Source: Tipula vernalis
Taxonomy: Eukaryota; Arthropoda; Insecta; Diptera; Tipulidae
Direction: 5' to 3'
DNA length: 64,000 nucleotides
Assembly (NCBI GenBank): GCA_958295665.1
Contig: OY282558.1
Span: forward strand, 311,832,092-311,896,091
Shown in pieces: positions 13,436-26,392 of this stretch (positions within the stretch are counted from its first letter, which is position 1; each line of letters begins with the position of its first letter). A program made the position numbers and the translations under genes. The notes beneath the pieces are model-generated. The model searched no databases, was not told where the DNA came from, and saw only the letters and a program-made list of their open reading frames with translations.

Positions 13436-14270
13436 TTAATCTATCATTAATTTATTGTATAATTGTTGTAAAATATTTGAGGGTTTTCTGACCCGCCGTT
13501 TAAGGAACTGCATACAATTTTCTGAACTGTATGCAGAAAAGTTGTCTAATGGACCAAATTTTTTTACACAATCAGCTAACTGTAATAATCCGTGAATATT
13601 AAATGAAACGCCATGTTGATAAAAAATACTAGCAAACGATCTAATAAATTCTTGTAACATTTCATTGGCACATTCAATATCGCTTGTAGTGCTTCTTTCA
13701 CAGGATAATATTCGTATTGACAAGTGGAAACGCAAAACTGCGAAATAAACACTATGTCATCAACATTATTTTTTAAAACTACGATTCCCTTGTACAATAA
13801 GAATTTTCTAAATTCAGTGGCTTTCCATCGAGCGAGATCCTCCAAAGATCGCAGACTTTTAGAAAATTCTAACGGAGTTTTAATATGCAGTTCGTTCAGT
13901 TTAGAATTTATTTTTGCAGTCTTGAAAAAGGTTCCTGTAAACTTTCCAAATGAACAAGCTGTTAATATTTTTTTCGTTATGCCTAGATCAATAAGATGCA
14001 TCAAATCGAGCTGGAATTGGGAGACCATACTAATGTTAGCTGTTTCTAATATATCTTTATTTAATTTGATTATAACTGAATGGTAACTAGCATCGAGTTT
14101 TGTTAACAAAATATGTGTCAGTCCTTAACGAGGCTACCGTTTGCTGAAAAGTAACTCTATCTTTTAAATAAAACCCACTTATTTGATTACATTTGGGACA
14201 ACTATTTTTCTCAGTGGGGTATTGGTTTCCAGTAATAAAAGACCTAACCGGGCTGTGGAAAATAAAAGCT
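13436..14270 (-). pseudogene. EnSpm/CACTA-like (CMC) transposase relic
   Basis: Two overlapping minus-strand frames (13,576-14,109 and 13,436-13,735), plus a shifted piece up to about 14,270, read as one decayed protein. In order they show CPKCNQISG and SLRTD (about 14,130-14,210), FQLDLMHLIDLGITKKIL (the D..H..E-like block), an EFSKSLRSL helix, WKATEFRKFLLY, then SFNIHGLLQLADCVKKFGPL and FSAYSSENCMQFLKR. The WKATEFR.FLLY and N.H.LL.L.D....GPLD.FSA blocks resemble the C-terminal half of animal EnSpm/tnp2-type transposases. At least two frameshifts are present, so it is inactive. It is a different lineage from the transposase at 59.4-61.9 kb. No termini were found. Confidence 0.6.
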
Positions 14271-15715
14271 CTTTACTTTATTAATTTTTTTGTTGTATAT
14301 TAATTAATTCATGTAATATCTAATATGCTACCGGTGGTTAGACCATTTTAATTGCGTTTCGATTAACACGAGAAGTATATTAGTATTTACGAACAGTAAT
14401 TCAACGAAACCGACTAATAGACACAATTCTATTTATTTAATTATATGATTTTACAATCTTCGGAACATATTAAAATCATATATATAATTTCTTCTGTTAA
14501 TTTTTATAAATGTTGGTTCACAGAACCGGGTTTTAAGATCCCTGAGAAGCATCCTATGAGGAACTGGGATTTATTTCTAAAATTGGGAAAAGATCCAATA
14601 ATGGGCCATAATATGGCTCGAGAGCTTTTAAATAAATTTAGTCCATCTATTACTAGTATCAATTGTAACCGAAAACATATTATTCATAAATGGAAAAGGT
14701 TTTGATTTCAAGTAATTTTGAATACCAAAATGATAGTACTCTCCTCCTTCTACATATATTCAAAATGTCAATGGGTTACCGATCAGTTAGAAGGAGTTTG
14801 CGCGCAGATAAAGGTAAACCTTTAACATTTGTTCTATGAAAGGCTTGAAACAAGCCATCAACAATTTGATGCGGTACTTTATTTTGCAATGTTGCAACAC
14901 TTTATTTCGCAACTGTCGCAATTGTATGTGGCACTTTATTTTGCAATTGTCTCAGTTGGAACTAACTGTGGTAGTTTTACTAGAAACTGATAAAAGAGAA
15001 CTACAAATATTATTATCATGAATGCTTGAAGATGGTTCGTTGAGCTCCGGCAAACATTCAGAAACTCGCTCATTATTGCGTTCTACCATTTTACCATCTT
15101 GCATGCAAGGAATAATCAGTGTGAATTCCGTACTGGTTCATGCTGATTTCTGACTTCCTGAGGTTCAGGCGTATATTAGATTTAGATATACGTATAGTGA
15201 GAGGTTTATTGTGTATGGGGTGGTATCGCTGAACTCAAGCTATCAGGGTTATAACAGAAAAATAACACGTATACGTATTCAATTCCAATTGGAGTTTATT
15301 TTTATTCGTGAGTGTGAGTGATTTACACTGTTAACACGATAGTTTTATGAGATAGATATATTATACAAGTGGAAGAAATGATACTTGCTATCATGTTTTA
15401 ATATTATATCTGTTTCTTTCTAATATTACATCATATGTGAAGTTTGTAACCAAAACATATGCGTGAAAAATTACATTGAGTTCCTACACGTTATTTTAAA
15501 TTTAAAAAATGAAATATTTTACAATAAATAGGATAATTCCTAGTACAATACGAGAGGAAAGAAGGGAATTTATTTTGCTTATTCTTCTAATAAAAGGCCA
15601 AATTTTATTGTACAGTATAGGTATTGTTCCAACCAATAGACAACACAGCAACTACCGCAAGATAATAATGGTGGAAATTAATAGGCTTAGGTGTGGAATA
15701 TAGGGAGTTGGTTTT
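14271..15715. other. Mostly featureless, with a short tandem motif
   Basis: A plus-strand frame at 14,445-14,705 (86 codons, ending HKWKRF) is not recognised and lacks context. At about 14,870-14,960 the phrase actttattttgcaa recurs three times in about 90 bp with intervening cgcaactgtcgcaattg-like text. That is a small degenerate tandem repeat. The rest is AT-rich. Confidence 0.4.
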
Positions 15716-16290
15716 GTCGCAAGATGTCATTAAAGGGGAATAGTAGCCCTAAGTATCGTAAATTTAATGGTGTTTCCACATTTCTCAACGGTGTGGACGA
15801 ATACCAAATTTTTATTTTTTGTTACGTCATATCGCTTTTGCTCGTTTGAGTAGTTTATTGTTCAAATTAATAACATGAATAAAACAGAGATTGTCGCAAG
15901 ATGCCATTAGCGGAGAATAATATAGCTTTAAGTGTTGTGAATTTATGGTGTATACCACATTTCTCAGTGGTGGGGAAGAATACCAAATTTTAATTTTTAT
16001 TGTTACGTCATATCGCTTTCGCACAATCGATATGACGTAACAAAAATTTAAAATTTGTTATGCTTCCCTGCCGTTAAGAAATGCGGTATACAGAATTATA
16101 TTTAAGACCTTTAAAGCTATTCTTCTCTACTAATGGCATCTTGTGACAATCCCTGTGGTATTCATGTTATTGGTTTGAACAATAAATAAAACGAGCAGAG
16201 TCGGTACGACGTAACAAAAAAAAACTTAAATCTGGGATTTCTCCGCACCGTTGAGAAATGGTACATACACCATATAATTTACGTCAATTC
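15716..16290. repeat. Fold-back element with two repeat units per arm
   Basis: The left arm holds two direct copies of a ~177-bp unit (starting near 15,716 and 15,893). The right arm (16,028-16,290) holds the same two units inverted. The centre is ttacgtcatatcg (ending 16,015) facing cgatatgacgtaac (from 16,028), separated by 12 bases. Shared landmarks are tcgcaagatgYcatta, acatttctcaRYGGTG and ttgttacgtcatatcg. The structure could form a hairpin of about 260 bp per arm with mismatches. It is probably a fold-back or MITE-type element with no coding capacity. Confidence 0.7.
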
Positions 16291-18975
16291 AATATTACTG
16301 CCAATCGTTCTCGAAAATATATTATTCTTGCAAAAAATACTTAATCCTATTTTGCATTATTTTTTGTTCAAACTTCACACTTTAATATTTCACTCAAAAT
16401 TCTTATCGGAATTTCATTGACAGTGTACTTTCTAATACACGCTAATATTTTGTTATTTGTTATAAACTTCACAACCATCCCAATCTTTATTAATTTCTGA
16501 CTTCCTGAAAACTGGCTTTGGGATTTTTATTCTCTTCTAAATTTAACTCAAAGGCTTTTCCACCTTTCCATACACGTTTCGTCAACATTAATTGTGAACA
16601 ATAATAATTACAAAACCTCATACTTTGAATTTTACCTGTTTCTCCAAATACCGCTCCTATTTTCTTTCATATTTCATATTTTTTTGGTGTATTTTTGTCT
16701 CCTCTTGAGGATTTATTTTTCAATATGTCATATTCAGGCTTAGGATTTTTCAAACCAAAAATTTGTTGGATAGTTATTCTTTTTAGAACATATAAAACAT
16801 TTTGGCATAATCACATATTTTTAATTTCCACTTATTTTACGTTTTACCACATATTTTATGGTTTATTCCAAATATTTTTAATTTTTCTTCAAAAATGACG
16901 TTCGACTTCCAAAGCTTAAAATTTTAAAGCAAAATATTTTATAGGCCAAATTTTAAATTTAGGCCAACAAATATTTTTTTAGAAGGTAAAAATTTTTCAC
17001 GTTTGGATAAACTCCACTAATTAAAATACATATCTCAAATAAACGTCAAATTAAAATGCATATCTCAATAGTTTACTGTGCATTATTAGACGATCCGGAG
17101 TTCTTCTAGAAAAGCAGATTGTGTGATTGTTATTTTTATTCGTTAATGTATGTGCCTTTATCAAAAATGAAATTACAAATCGATTTCGAATTACAATTAA
17201 AACACGATGGATTTGACCAAAATTAGAGGGAAATCTAAAGGTAACAAAATTAGCTTCAATTTTAAATTGGAGGTAATGATAGTGAATGAAATTTTAAGTA
17301 GAATAATTAGGCAAAATTTTAAATTTAATTTAAAAGTTAGTATTCAAACATGAATTTTAGTAAAATATTGTGTGCCATTTACGTATTGTTTGCCATCATA
17401 CTTTTGTGTATTTCAACATATAGTACCTATATAAAATCAGAATTTCGAGCAAAAATCTGAATGAGAATTTGAATTCCCAAATGTAATTGAATAAATTCTT
17501 GAGTAGAAACTCAAATTGGATTTAAAAATTGAATTAGAATTACAAACTAGATTTGAACAACATCTTGTGTTTAATATGAATCAAAAGGTAATCGTAGTTT
17601 TCAGTAGAACTTTGCTATAAATAGAGTTAGAATTCCAATCTTTGAATAAAAATTCCTACCAGGGTGATAAATATTGAGTGGATTAAAAACCAAAACCTCC
17701 GGTTTCAAATCCATAAATTTTCAGATTGAAATTTATCAGATACAATTTTAATTGAGTTACAATTCGAAACACGACACCTTTCAATATTTTGAGTTAAATT
17801 TAAAATATAAATTAAAAATATGTTTCTGTGTTGTTTACAGTGTTACTTGGCTTGATTTGGAAATTTAAATTTAAAAAAATAGTTTTGGCATTTCAAACCA
17901 AATAAAATCTTCGGTAAAATTATATAAAGGAAAATGAGCTTGATGTAAATGAAATTAAATTAACGCAAAATTATAAGTGCAATTAAGCTAAAAGTTTTGT
18001 GATATTTTGTTTCCAATAAGTAAAAATTCCAACTTATACTTGTCTAAATGTGCTTGATTAGAAATTTGGAATGCAACTTCAGCTATAGTTGCAAGTGCAT
18101 TTAAGAAATTTATTGAGAATTTATTTGAGTGTTATTAGAAATGCTGAGTTAAAGCCGAATTTAAAACTCAAGTTTTAACCAAAAGGTTTGTTAAATTTGT
18201 ATCAAAATGTTGAACAGAAATCTGAATAAGTAACAAAATATTGGAATTTTAAGCCGTAATTTAAAAAAATGTTAAGCAGAAATTGAATTTGAATAGTAAT
18301 TTGGGCATGAGCAAAGACATAACTGCGTAATATTGTTTTTAGTTTAAAATTGAGTTTGTATAGTTCGAATTGGACTGGCAAGTGAAAAATTAAAGATTAA
18401 GTGAAAATTATAAAATCAATTTGAACAAAATTTTATGTTTAGTTAGGGCTTTGAAAAAGTTGTTTTCGAATTCCAAAATGTTGGTTGCAATTAGAGAGAA
18501 ATTTTGTGGATATTTTGAATAGTAGGCTAAGTTCTAAACTCGATTTGAAAAAAAATTGAAAAAAAAACTTATCCCTGGTGGATAATATCCCGTTTTGCTC
18601 ACTGATACCATTAATAACTATTATTCTTTTGATTGAATTCTCCATTTTGCAGAATTTATTATAAATAAATTGTCTATATTGTAACTTTGTAAACTAAACA
18701 TGTTTTTTTCCAGACCTGCGAAAGTTGTTCCCCAATTATTTTATCGTTACTGCATTATAACCCGTCAAAGTCTCAATACACGATTTTACCTTTATTCGAA
18801 AAAATAAAAACTGAATTGAATCATTCTTAGCAACATTCGATTTCGAAGTGATAATTTTTTTTTCTAAGCCCATATAGTTCAGGATTAAGGCTTCAAATAG
18901 TAGTTACTCATAATTTCGAATGTTTTCATATGCAAACTATAACTCCCTCATGAAAGGCCTGGACAAAGATGGGAG
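16291..18975. other. No recognisable gene
   Basis: AT-rich sequence in which simple words such as aatttgaattagaatt recur loosely between about 17,150 and 18,420. Apparent open frames (16,695-16,898 plus, 18,439-18,645 minus) are low complexity. I see nothing I can name. Confidence 0.45.
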
Positions 18976-18979
18976 GCTA

Positions 18980-21900
18980 AACTACTTATTGTATTCTATT
19001 AAGGCTTAATCAAAATGTGTAGCAAGTTTCAAAACTGTTCCATTTTTGCTTGGTTTGAAACTAAAATATTTTTTACCTGAAAAGTATGGTATGCAACATT
19101 TAATTAATTTGTGTTTGAAATCCTTTTCTTTCATAAAAATATTTTCAAAAATAAAACTGTGTCAAGATTTACTTCCTTGTCTGAAACTGTAGCATGCTCT
19201 AAGGATCAATGATTTTTAATGGCACTATATAAATTTTCAAAGTAAAAATTGGAAAAATGAACGGGTTGTGGTGAATATTTTTTTTTAAATTATTTCGTCT
19301 GCTCCACATATACCCCCCCCCCCCCAAGAACATTTCAAGCTGTACACCAAATTTTACTCCAATTTTAAAGAAACTTGGTCTTTCATTTTGTAAGTAAAAA
19401 CTTGTATACATTTTTGATGGTCTACCAAGAATTTTTATATCATAATTTTGAACCGCACAATTAATTTTTCGAAGAGGATTTTTACATATGGAATTGAAAT
19501 AAAAATCTGTTGAATGTTTTCTACATTTAAATTTTGCAAGTCAAAGAGTTTCTAAATGATTAATTTATTTATCGATAGCTTTTTATGATAATTTAAAATT
19601 TCTTTCAGCTAATATACAAATACAGAATTATTGTTATATTTATGAGGTATCAAGACCCTGTTGTTTTATGAGATCAATCAGTGATCAAATTTTAATCTTA
19701 ATTTGGTATAACCATTACAAAATATTAACTCCAGAATTTGGTATAGCCGTAATAATATCGTTCACGCTACTAAAAACGAAAATATTGGTCGCAGATGTTT
19801 CCAGAACCTTAGACTCAATTCTTTCAATCAGTAGGTAAGTAAGATACTAAGGGCTAACTTAGGAACTCATCGGAGATTCAAACACTTGCCGATAAAAGTT
19901 GTTAAATTCCCGGAAGCCGAGAAAATTAATTATGCTGTTCCGTTGTTCTGTATAGTTCTGCACATCTAGTACCGATGGTTTATAATTTACACATGACATT
20001 ATAATTTATCTTCTGAGCGTATACATCTTATGGTGTTCTGGAACAATTTCTTAACACCTGAGAATTCACCTTCTAGTTGTAATTCGTGGAATTACTTTGG
20101 CTTCAAAAACAAAAGTTCGTCCGTCCGGTTTTTTTTTGACTAATTTCAAAATAGGTTTTTGTAGTGTAGTTCTTAGCATGGTCCAAAAAATCAAATATTG
20201 TCCTTTAGTTATAGCCCTTCCTTAAATTTTCCTCACTTTATTTTATTATTACACAGGAAAAATAAGATGAACAATTATTCACTGGAAGTTAGTGCTCAGT
20301 AGTGTTAAAAATGTTGAAAGTTTCATTAAACTTTTCAGTAAACTGAGTAAACGCTCAGTTCATTAAATATTCAGTACATACAAAAATTAAGAACGCAAGA
20401 AATGTATTTTCAGGATAAATTAGACAGGGAATAAAATTAATCTTAGGCTTGAACATTTACCTATACCGTTAACCAGAAAGAATACTCTAAGAAAACTCTA
20501 TGATGAAGAGCCATCATACAACTGTCACTGACATTATTTAGAGACATTTTAAAAACCAAGTTTTAAATAATTTATTAGGAAGTTTCTTATTGCGCCTTTG
20601 AAACATACATTTTTTGATCGTACGTAGCTTTTCATTTGACAAAGATGAATTTTGAGATTAACGTTCATCATAAAGAAATTTTTAACACATTCGATCAAAA
20701 TTTTGATCCAAAAATAAAATTTTGTGGTTTATATAAATTTAGCTATTTTTCCGGGAAATTTGTCCGGTGAATTTTTAAAAACAGCCATCTAAAGCTGAAC
20801 CATCATAGCTAACAATTGTCCTCAAAGGATTGACGTCTCTGTATACAGGATTTTTTCTTGATTAACGTTATCCTTACCACTCTTCAATATGTCTACATGG
20901 GGATTGCCACATAAAAATTGTTTAGCATTGTGAGTTTGTCGAATTTGTGGTATTTCGTCGAGTCAGTTTAGTTAAAAATGTATTTTTCAAGTTATGATTA
21001 AATTTAAAATTTGTCAAAATTTATACTTATTAATAATAAATTGTTTCTTTTAATTTGGAAATGCCGCCTTCTAAATCAGCTGAAGTTCTTACGGAATGAA
21101 ATCATTCTCCATTCGTATTCCATAGCTCTGGACGAGGTTGTTTCTTTTATAGCAGTGTTACGTTGTGTTAGTAAAGAAATCTTTGGACTGGGCAGAACAA
21201 TTTTGAAATTTTTTTTTTTTTTTGGATTTGCCTCGTTCTTTCAAAAATGTAATAGTATCGAGCTTTAGGATTTTCAAAAATCTTTATAGATGTTGGCTAC
21301 TGTTAACCATTTTTAATTTGGTTATTTCATTATTGAGCCAAACAATATTTTTATTAATTCCTGTAATTTCTTGATTGATGATATTTATTGATAATTTTGA
21401 ACACGTTTTGTATTTATCCATTAGTCGGGAAAATGTGCCATGTTCTACACCTTAAGAAAAATTCTTCTTATTTATGGTTCGTGCTAGCACCAATTTTTTC
21501 CGTATAAAAATTTTTAACAGCTCTAAATCTCTGTTTCCAAAGTATACTATATTCTTAGTTGTTGTAAAGAAAATTTTTTTCATGAGAGGCCTAGCTAAAA
21601 ATTAGTAAGTCACACAAATGTTACATATGCTGAAAATCAACTGTATGTGAGAGCTCAACGTGCTGGATACGGCCAGTATAAACATTTCTTTCTTATTTTT
21701 ATTTTAACGGAAATAATTTTAAAGGAAAATTGAACAGACAACAAATATCAGTTATCGAAATTTTTTTTCTAATTTTTGCAAGATTTTTAGAGTTAAATTT
21801 CATACGATCCAACTATCGACTTCGGTAGCAATTATCGAGTGTTATGCAATAAACAAGTTTGTTCTCGTAGAACAGCGGTAACAAATATAAACAAATATTT

Positions 21901-22150
21901 TTGAAATATCTTGTATTTGTTAATGTTATAGTATTTCTTCCATTTTTGTTGATGTAAGAGCTATACAAAGACTAAGTACTTATAAATTTAATTTAATGAA
22001 TATCATATTCTGCTGTTAGGAATTGTCGACCCATAGTCTACATTGTCGACGCCATTTTTTGGATTGTTTACAAACATTGTCTATACGCGAGTGGACTATT
22101 GATTGATTACTTCATGTAGACTATGTGCCACAACACTGATTTTATCTCAG
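18980..22150. repeat. Unclassified interspersed repeat family F, copy 1
   Basis: This segment shares a long colinear series of blocks with 38,020-42,100 and, for its last part, with 31,430-32,100. Examples are gcaagtttcaaaactg (19,022 versus 38,023), ggatcaatgatttttaatgg (19,203; 39,262), the ctaacttcagagtttggtat-like block (19,728; 40,725) and ctaacaattgtcctcaaagg (20,810; 41,120). Further blocks are gaaatctttggactgggcag (21,177; 41,707) and gtagactatgtgccacaaca (22,117; 32,067). The minus strand around 21,040-21,200 and its counterpart at 41,490-41,750 read similar residues (AMEYEF/W, PKIS), hinting at an ancestral coding region. It is a transposon-sized family of unknown type. A poly-C run lies at about 19,313-19,325. 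Confidence 0.6.
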
Positions 22151-25100
22151 GGATAAAGGTTCATTTAACGGAAGATACTTTATTCCAAAGACATCTTTAG
22201 ATAAAGATAGTAATTCAGTGATACATTATAATTTTCTTCAATACGGCTCAAGCGGTCTCAAAGTCAAACAATTAGAAATGTTTACATTCAATTATCTTAA
22301 CATTGCATTGCCGATAGTCTGCTGTATACTATAACGAACTCTGGTTTAACAATACAAATTATTAATAATTTCGCAAACCTATATTGGCAACCTAATAAAG
22401 TCACTCCATAAACATATTATTTGATATTGTGTTTATTTAAAAATTTACTAACCATAATTTCAAATGGTTCAAATAGTTTCATAATTATTGGCAATATTTA
22501 ACCCCAGATATTACCCGCAGTAACATTATAATTTTCTTAAGTGCTTCTTATTTTATATTATGACTGACATTTTGAAATTTTTATTGGTGATCCACTAAAT
22601 ACCTTTTTTTTATTCAGATTAATTTTTTGATAATATAGAGAACGTCACATAAAAGTATTTTTTTTTTTATTTTATTAGTAACAAGGCTAAAATTTTAAAA
22701 TAATTAGAATTGCTGGAAACTGATATCTGAATAAAGTGTTAAATTAAGATTAAAACTAAATGCATTTTTTTTAAAATAATTTTAAGTTGTTGATTAAAAA
22801 AACGTTTAATTAAGCCGCTAGTGCAGTTTCACCATAATACACGATCCCTGTAATTATACATTTGATTAACAAGTGGAATATAATACTTTACCTCTATACA
22901 TATTGGAGATAACCGAACGTGATTAAAAATAAATCGCGATAATTGCATAAATATTTAAATTTTTAAATTGAAATTCTTTTACATACTTAAAACATATACT
23001 TGAATATATAAACACTTAAATAAATATTATAAGAAACGATTTGATAAGCTGGCATAAAATATTACCACAAACTATCAAAATGGTATTCATATGAATATTT
23101 TACTTCTGTCATCATTTGCCTTCGAATGCTAAATATGATATTTTAATACACCAATTTAGCACAAAATAAAGAACCCACAGAATCCATGACAGATAAAAAA
23201 GTTGTACAAAAAAAAAAACAAACAAATAACATTCCACCCTTAATACAAAAAGATAAATTTTAACTTGTCAGTTGTTGTTCTTATTATTTAACGTACAACT
23301 ATTCTAACCTATCTCCAAAAAAAATAAAATAAATAAAGTAAACAAAAAAAAAAAATTGGTAACTACAGAAATAGACACAAACACACAAAAAAAAGGGAGA
23401 AAGTTTTTAAGGCAAAATGGTTGATGATGATGATAAAAGGTAAATTTAAGGCAACCGCATATTCCTACACCAGAAAAATGTGTATACCCATATATAAGTT
23501 TGATGAATATTACCCAGAATGAAAATATTCCAAATTTCTTTGTGCGGTTTTCCTTCCACACTCTGCTCCTACTATTTCATAATAATTCTGATCGTGTTCA
23601 TGTAATTTATATATTTTGTTCAGAATTTTTTTTATTTTTTTTTATCGTACACATTTCTTGTCACTCATGTATACAATAATATTATTATTCACCGATTTGT
23701 TTTTAGGGTGAATCTATACAATATACCTCGTGTAGGTGTATGGCAAAAGTTTTCTTTTTTAAAAGATAAATTAATGAAAATGTAATATCTAGATTTAGAC
23801 GGAAAAATAGTTTTGCGTTGACATGACAGGTGTTGTGATAAGGTTTTGTTTTATATGTTATAAACTTTAAGAATATTTCCAATCTTTTGGAATACCAGAA
23901 TCCATTTCGGAAAAACTTTTTGTACATGTGTGCGGCGTATAAAATATATTTTAAATCCAAAACTGTATCCGTATTCTCTATGGCTTTGATACGAGCACAG
24001 TATATATTATAATCGAAAGGAAGACAAAAGTGGAAGTTTCATTTATAAATAAATATATTATTATATGTATAAATAAAACCTCTACGTGATCTTTTCATTT
24101 CTTCTATCTAATATCTTTTCTATGAATATATATTTCTGTTCAACTTCGTCAATTACGTATACGTACAATATATATATACGTACTACGATTTTTCCGTCTT
24201 TATTTTCCGGGAGATAGAATAAATGTAGTCAATTTTCCTACAGATATTACATACTTATGGATATACATGTTTGGTTAGAACGTTGAATATATAATAAGAT
24301 CCTATTATATCTATGTGTACTGACAGTTTTTTTTTATAATATGCAATCAACCAAAAAACTTTAATTTAACGTTATCATATTATTTTTGATTAATAATTTT
24401 GACCTATTTTGATTTATCTTTATATCAAAAACCTAATCACATTATTATCATAAATATATTATAGCTGGAACAAAATCAATTTAAAATTTTAATAGGATTT
24501 TTCGATTTTTTTTTTTTTTTTGTACCAAATCCCGATTCAAAAACACAAAATACCATTTCTCTATCAGATAATTCTATTTTATACATCAGTATAAGATTAG
24601 ATGTTAGTTTCAACATTTTTTTTTAGGTCATGAACTTTTATGCTGTACTATATGGTTTAAACGATATAGCAGAACTCTTTTAATTTCATTAAAACAAAAT
24701 CTGTCTACAAAACCAAAATTTTTTTTGTCGATGTCGAGAGCACACATCTATATATCGTACCAAAACGACTCTATATAATCTGTTGTCTGACAAAATAATT
24801 TATTTAAATCAATTATTTACATAATAAATAAATCAATCTGAAATTTGTTTCTGACTCCATGTTGGTTTTAAGAATTTTGGTTTTATTTATCTAAAAGCCA
24901 ATCAATTAGCTTAAGCGCGCATAAATATCAAAAAAATATTAAATCGAACAATTTGTTTTCTTTTTTTTTTTCAATACAGTACATTTAATAAACCGATTGC
25001 ATTTATACTATAAGCTCCCTAAAGCAAAGCACAAAAAATGGATCCAAAGTAATTTTGTTGAATTTAATAAAGAAGCTTAAATATATAAAGTTTTAAATTT

Positions 25101-26002
25101 ATTATATTTTTTTTAATAAGAAAACTTTTCTTACATATATTTTCTAGGAAACTAAAATATATTAAAAAAAAAAAAAGCAAAAAAAGTTGTATGAAATTTT
25201 AAATAAAATTCTTTCTTGTGAGCTTATGATTACTACAATTTTTTTTTTTTTTTTCGTCCAAGCATAACAACATGGTTTGTCTCAAAGCATTGAAATTTAA
25301 TAAGATTTTTTTTAGTTTTTTTTTTGTTTGCTCTTCGTCATGTACATTTAAACAAACGTATAGTATGTAGCATGATTCATGTTGTTGAAAAGTTGGATGA
25401 AACTTAGATGGAAAATTGTTGATAAATATATTCATGCATAAGTTAGTTGTTTATCGTTGCTTCGAGGAGGTTGTTTTTTAAGTTTGTTTTGCTTCTAAAA
25501 TCCTAAAGCAAAAAAAAATATTAGTAATAAAAACAACAACAAAAAAATGTTATTTATTCAAAAACTTACATTACTCTTTGGGCTAGTTTAGTTAAATTTA
25601 AAATTAAAAAATGGGAAGCACAAAACATATACGTGTTTTTGCATGTAATACTGTGCTGACAGGCGGGCTTAACGAACTAAGCTGTAGAAATAAAAAAATT
25701 AAATAAATGTTCATTTCTTTTCAGTAGGACATTCGTGCAATAGTAATTTTTTTGTATTCTAATTTTTTAAGTATTTGAAATTAGAAAATTGTTTGATCTA
25801 AAACTGAGGTTCCTAAATCTAATATTTGATTGACTCAGCGAATCTGATGCTACACTCTTACAACTTCATTTAACTAAAATTATGTGTTTCCCTGCTCTAA
25901 ATTGATAAAATAAAAAATCTCTTGGTTTAAGGAAGAATTTATTTAGGAATAGGTTGATTATTATTTGAAAAAATTAAAATTTAGGAGCAGTGTTGTATTG
26001 AC
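22151..26002. other. AT-rich DNA without recognisable gene
   Basis: Very AT-rich with frequent A or T runs of 9-15 bases and tatata tracts. Open frames (for example 23,304-23,561, 23,703-23,960 and 25,199-25,435, all minus) are low-complexity translations of these tracts. The texture matches 1-1850 and 52.4-54.3 kb and could be intron of a large gene. Confidence 0.5.
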
Positions 26003-26135
26003 GGAGGCCCGAAATCAAAGATATCTAAGGTTTGCAATTAACAAAAGAAAGAAATTAAATATAGGACATCACGTGACAATTCTCAGGATACGAGGAAATA
26101 TAACAAATACAATTTATTTGTAGGTTTTCAAGAAG
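26003..26135. repeat. Dispersed repeat family G, copy 1
   Basis: The series ggcccgaaatcaaagat, ggtttgcaattaacaaa, aattaaat and aatacaatttatttg also occurs at about 32,512-32,630 in the same orientation and order. It is a short interspersed repeat of unknown class, diverged between copies. Confidence 0.5.
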
Positions 26136-26384
26136 TGTGTGCAAAAGTACTAACTAATTCCAATAGAAACGAAAACTTACATGGTTGTAGAACTAGTTGA
26201 TTTTAGTATTTTAGGGAATATCCCACCACTTCGAGTTGAGCGAATCCTACAGACAGGGTTGGATATTTTGTTTTTTGTTTATGTGTTCAGAGAAATACGA
26301 AAATCTACTAAAATGTACGCAGCATAAAATGTAAATTAGCACAAATGACACAGAGTGCAAAAAATTATAGTATTCATTTTTTAA

Positions 26385-26392
26385 TTTAGTTA
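26385..26392. repeat. Target-site duplication of the I-like element (left)
   Basis: tttagtta here is repeated exactly at 27,975-27,982, directly flanking the non-LTR element on both sides. It abuts the (TAA)n tail. Confidence 0.7.

Noticed and set aside
13724..14086. 120-codon plus-strand frame
   Set aside because: Antisense shadow of the EnSpm-like transposase relic, whose motifs are clear on the minus strand.
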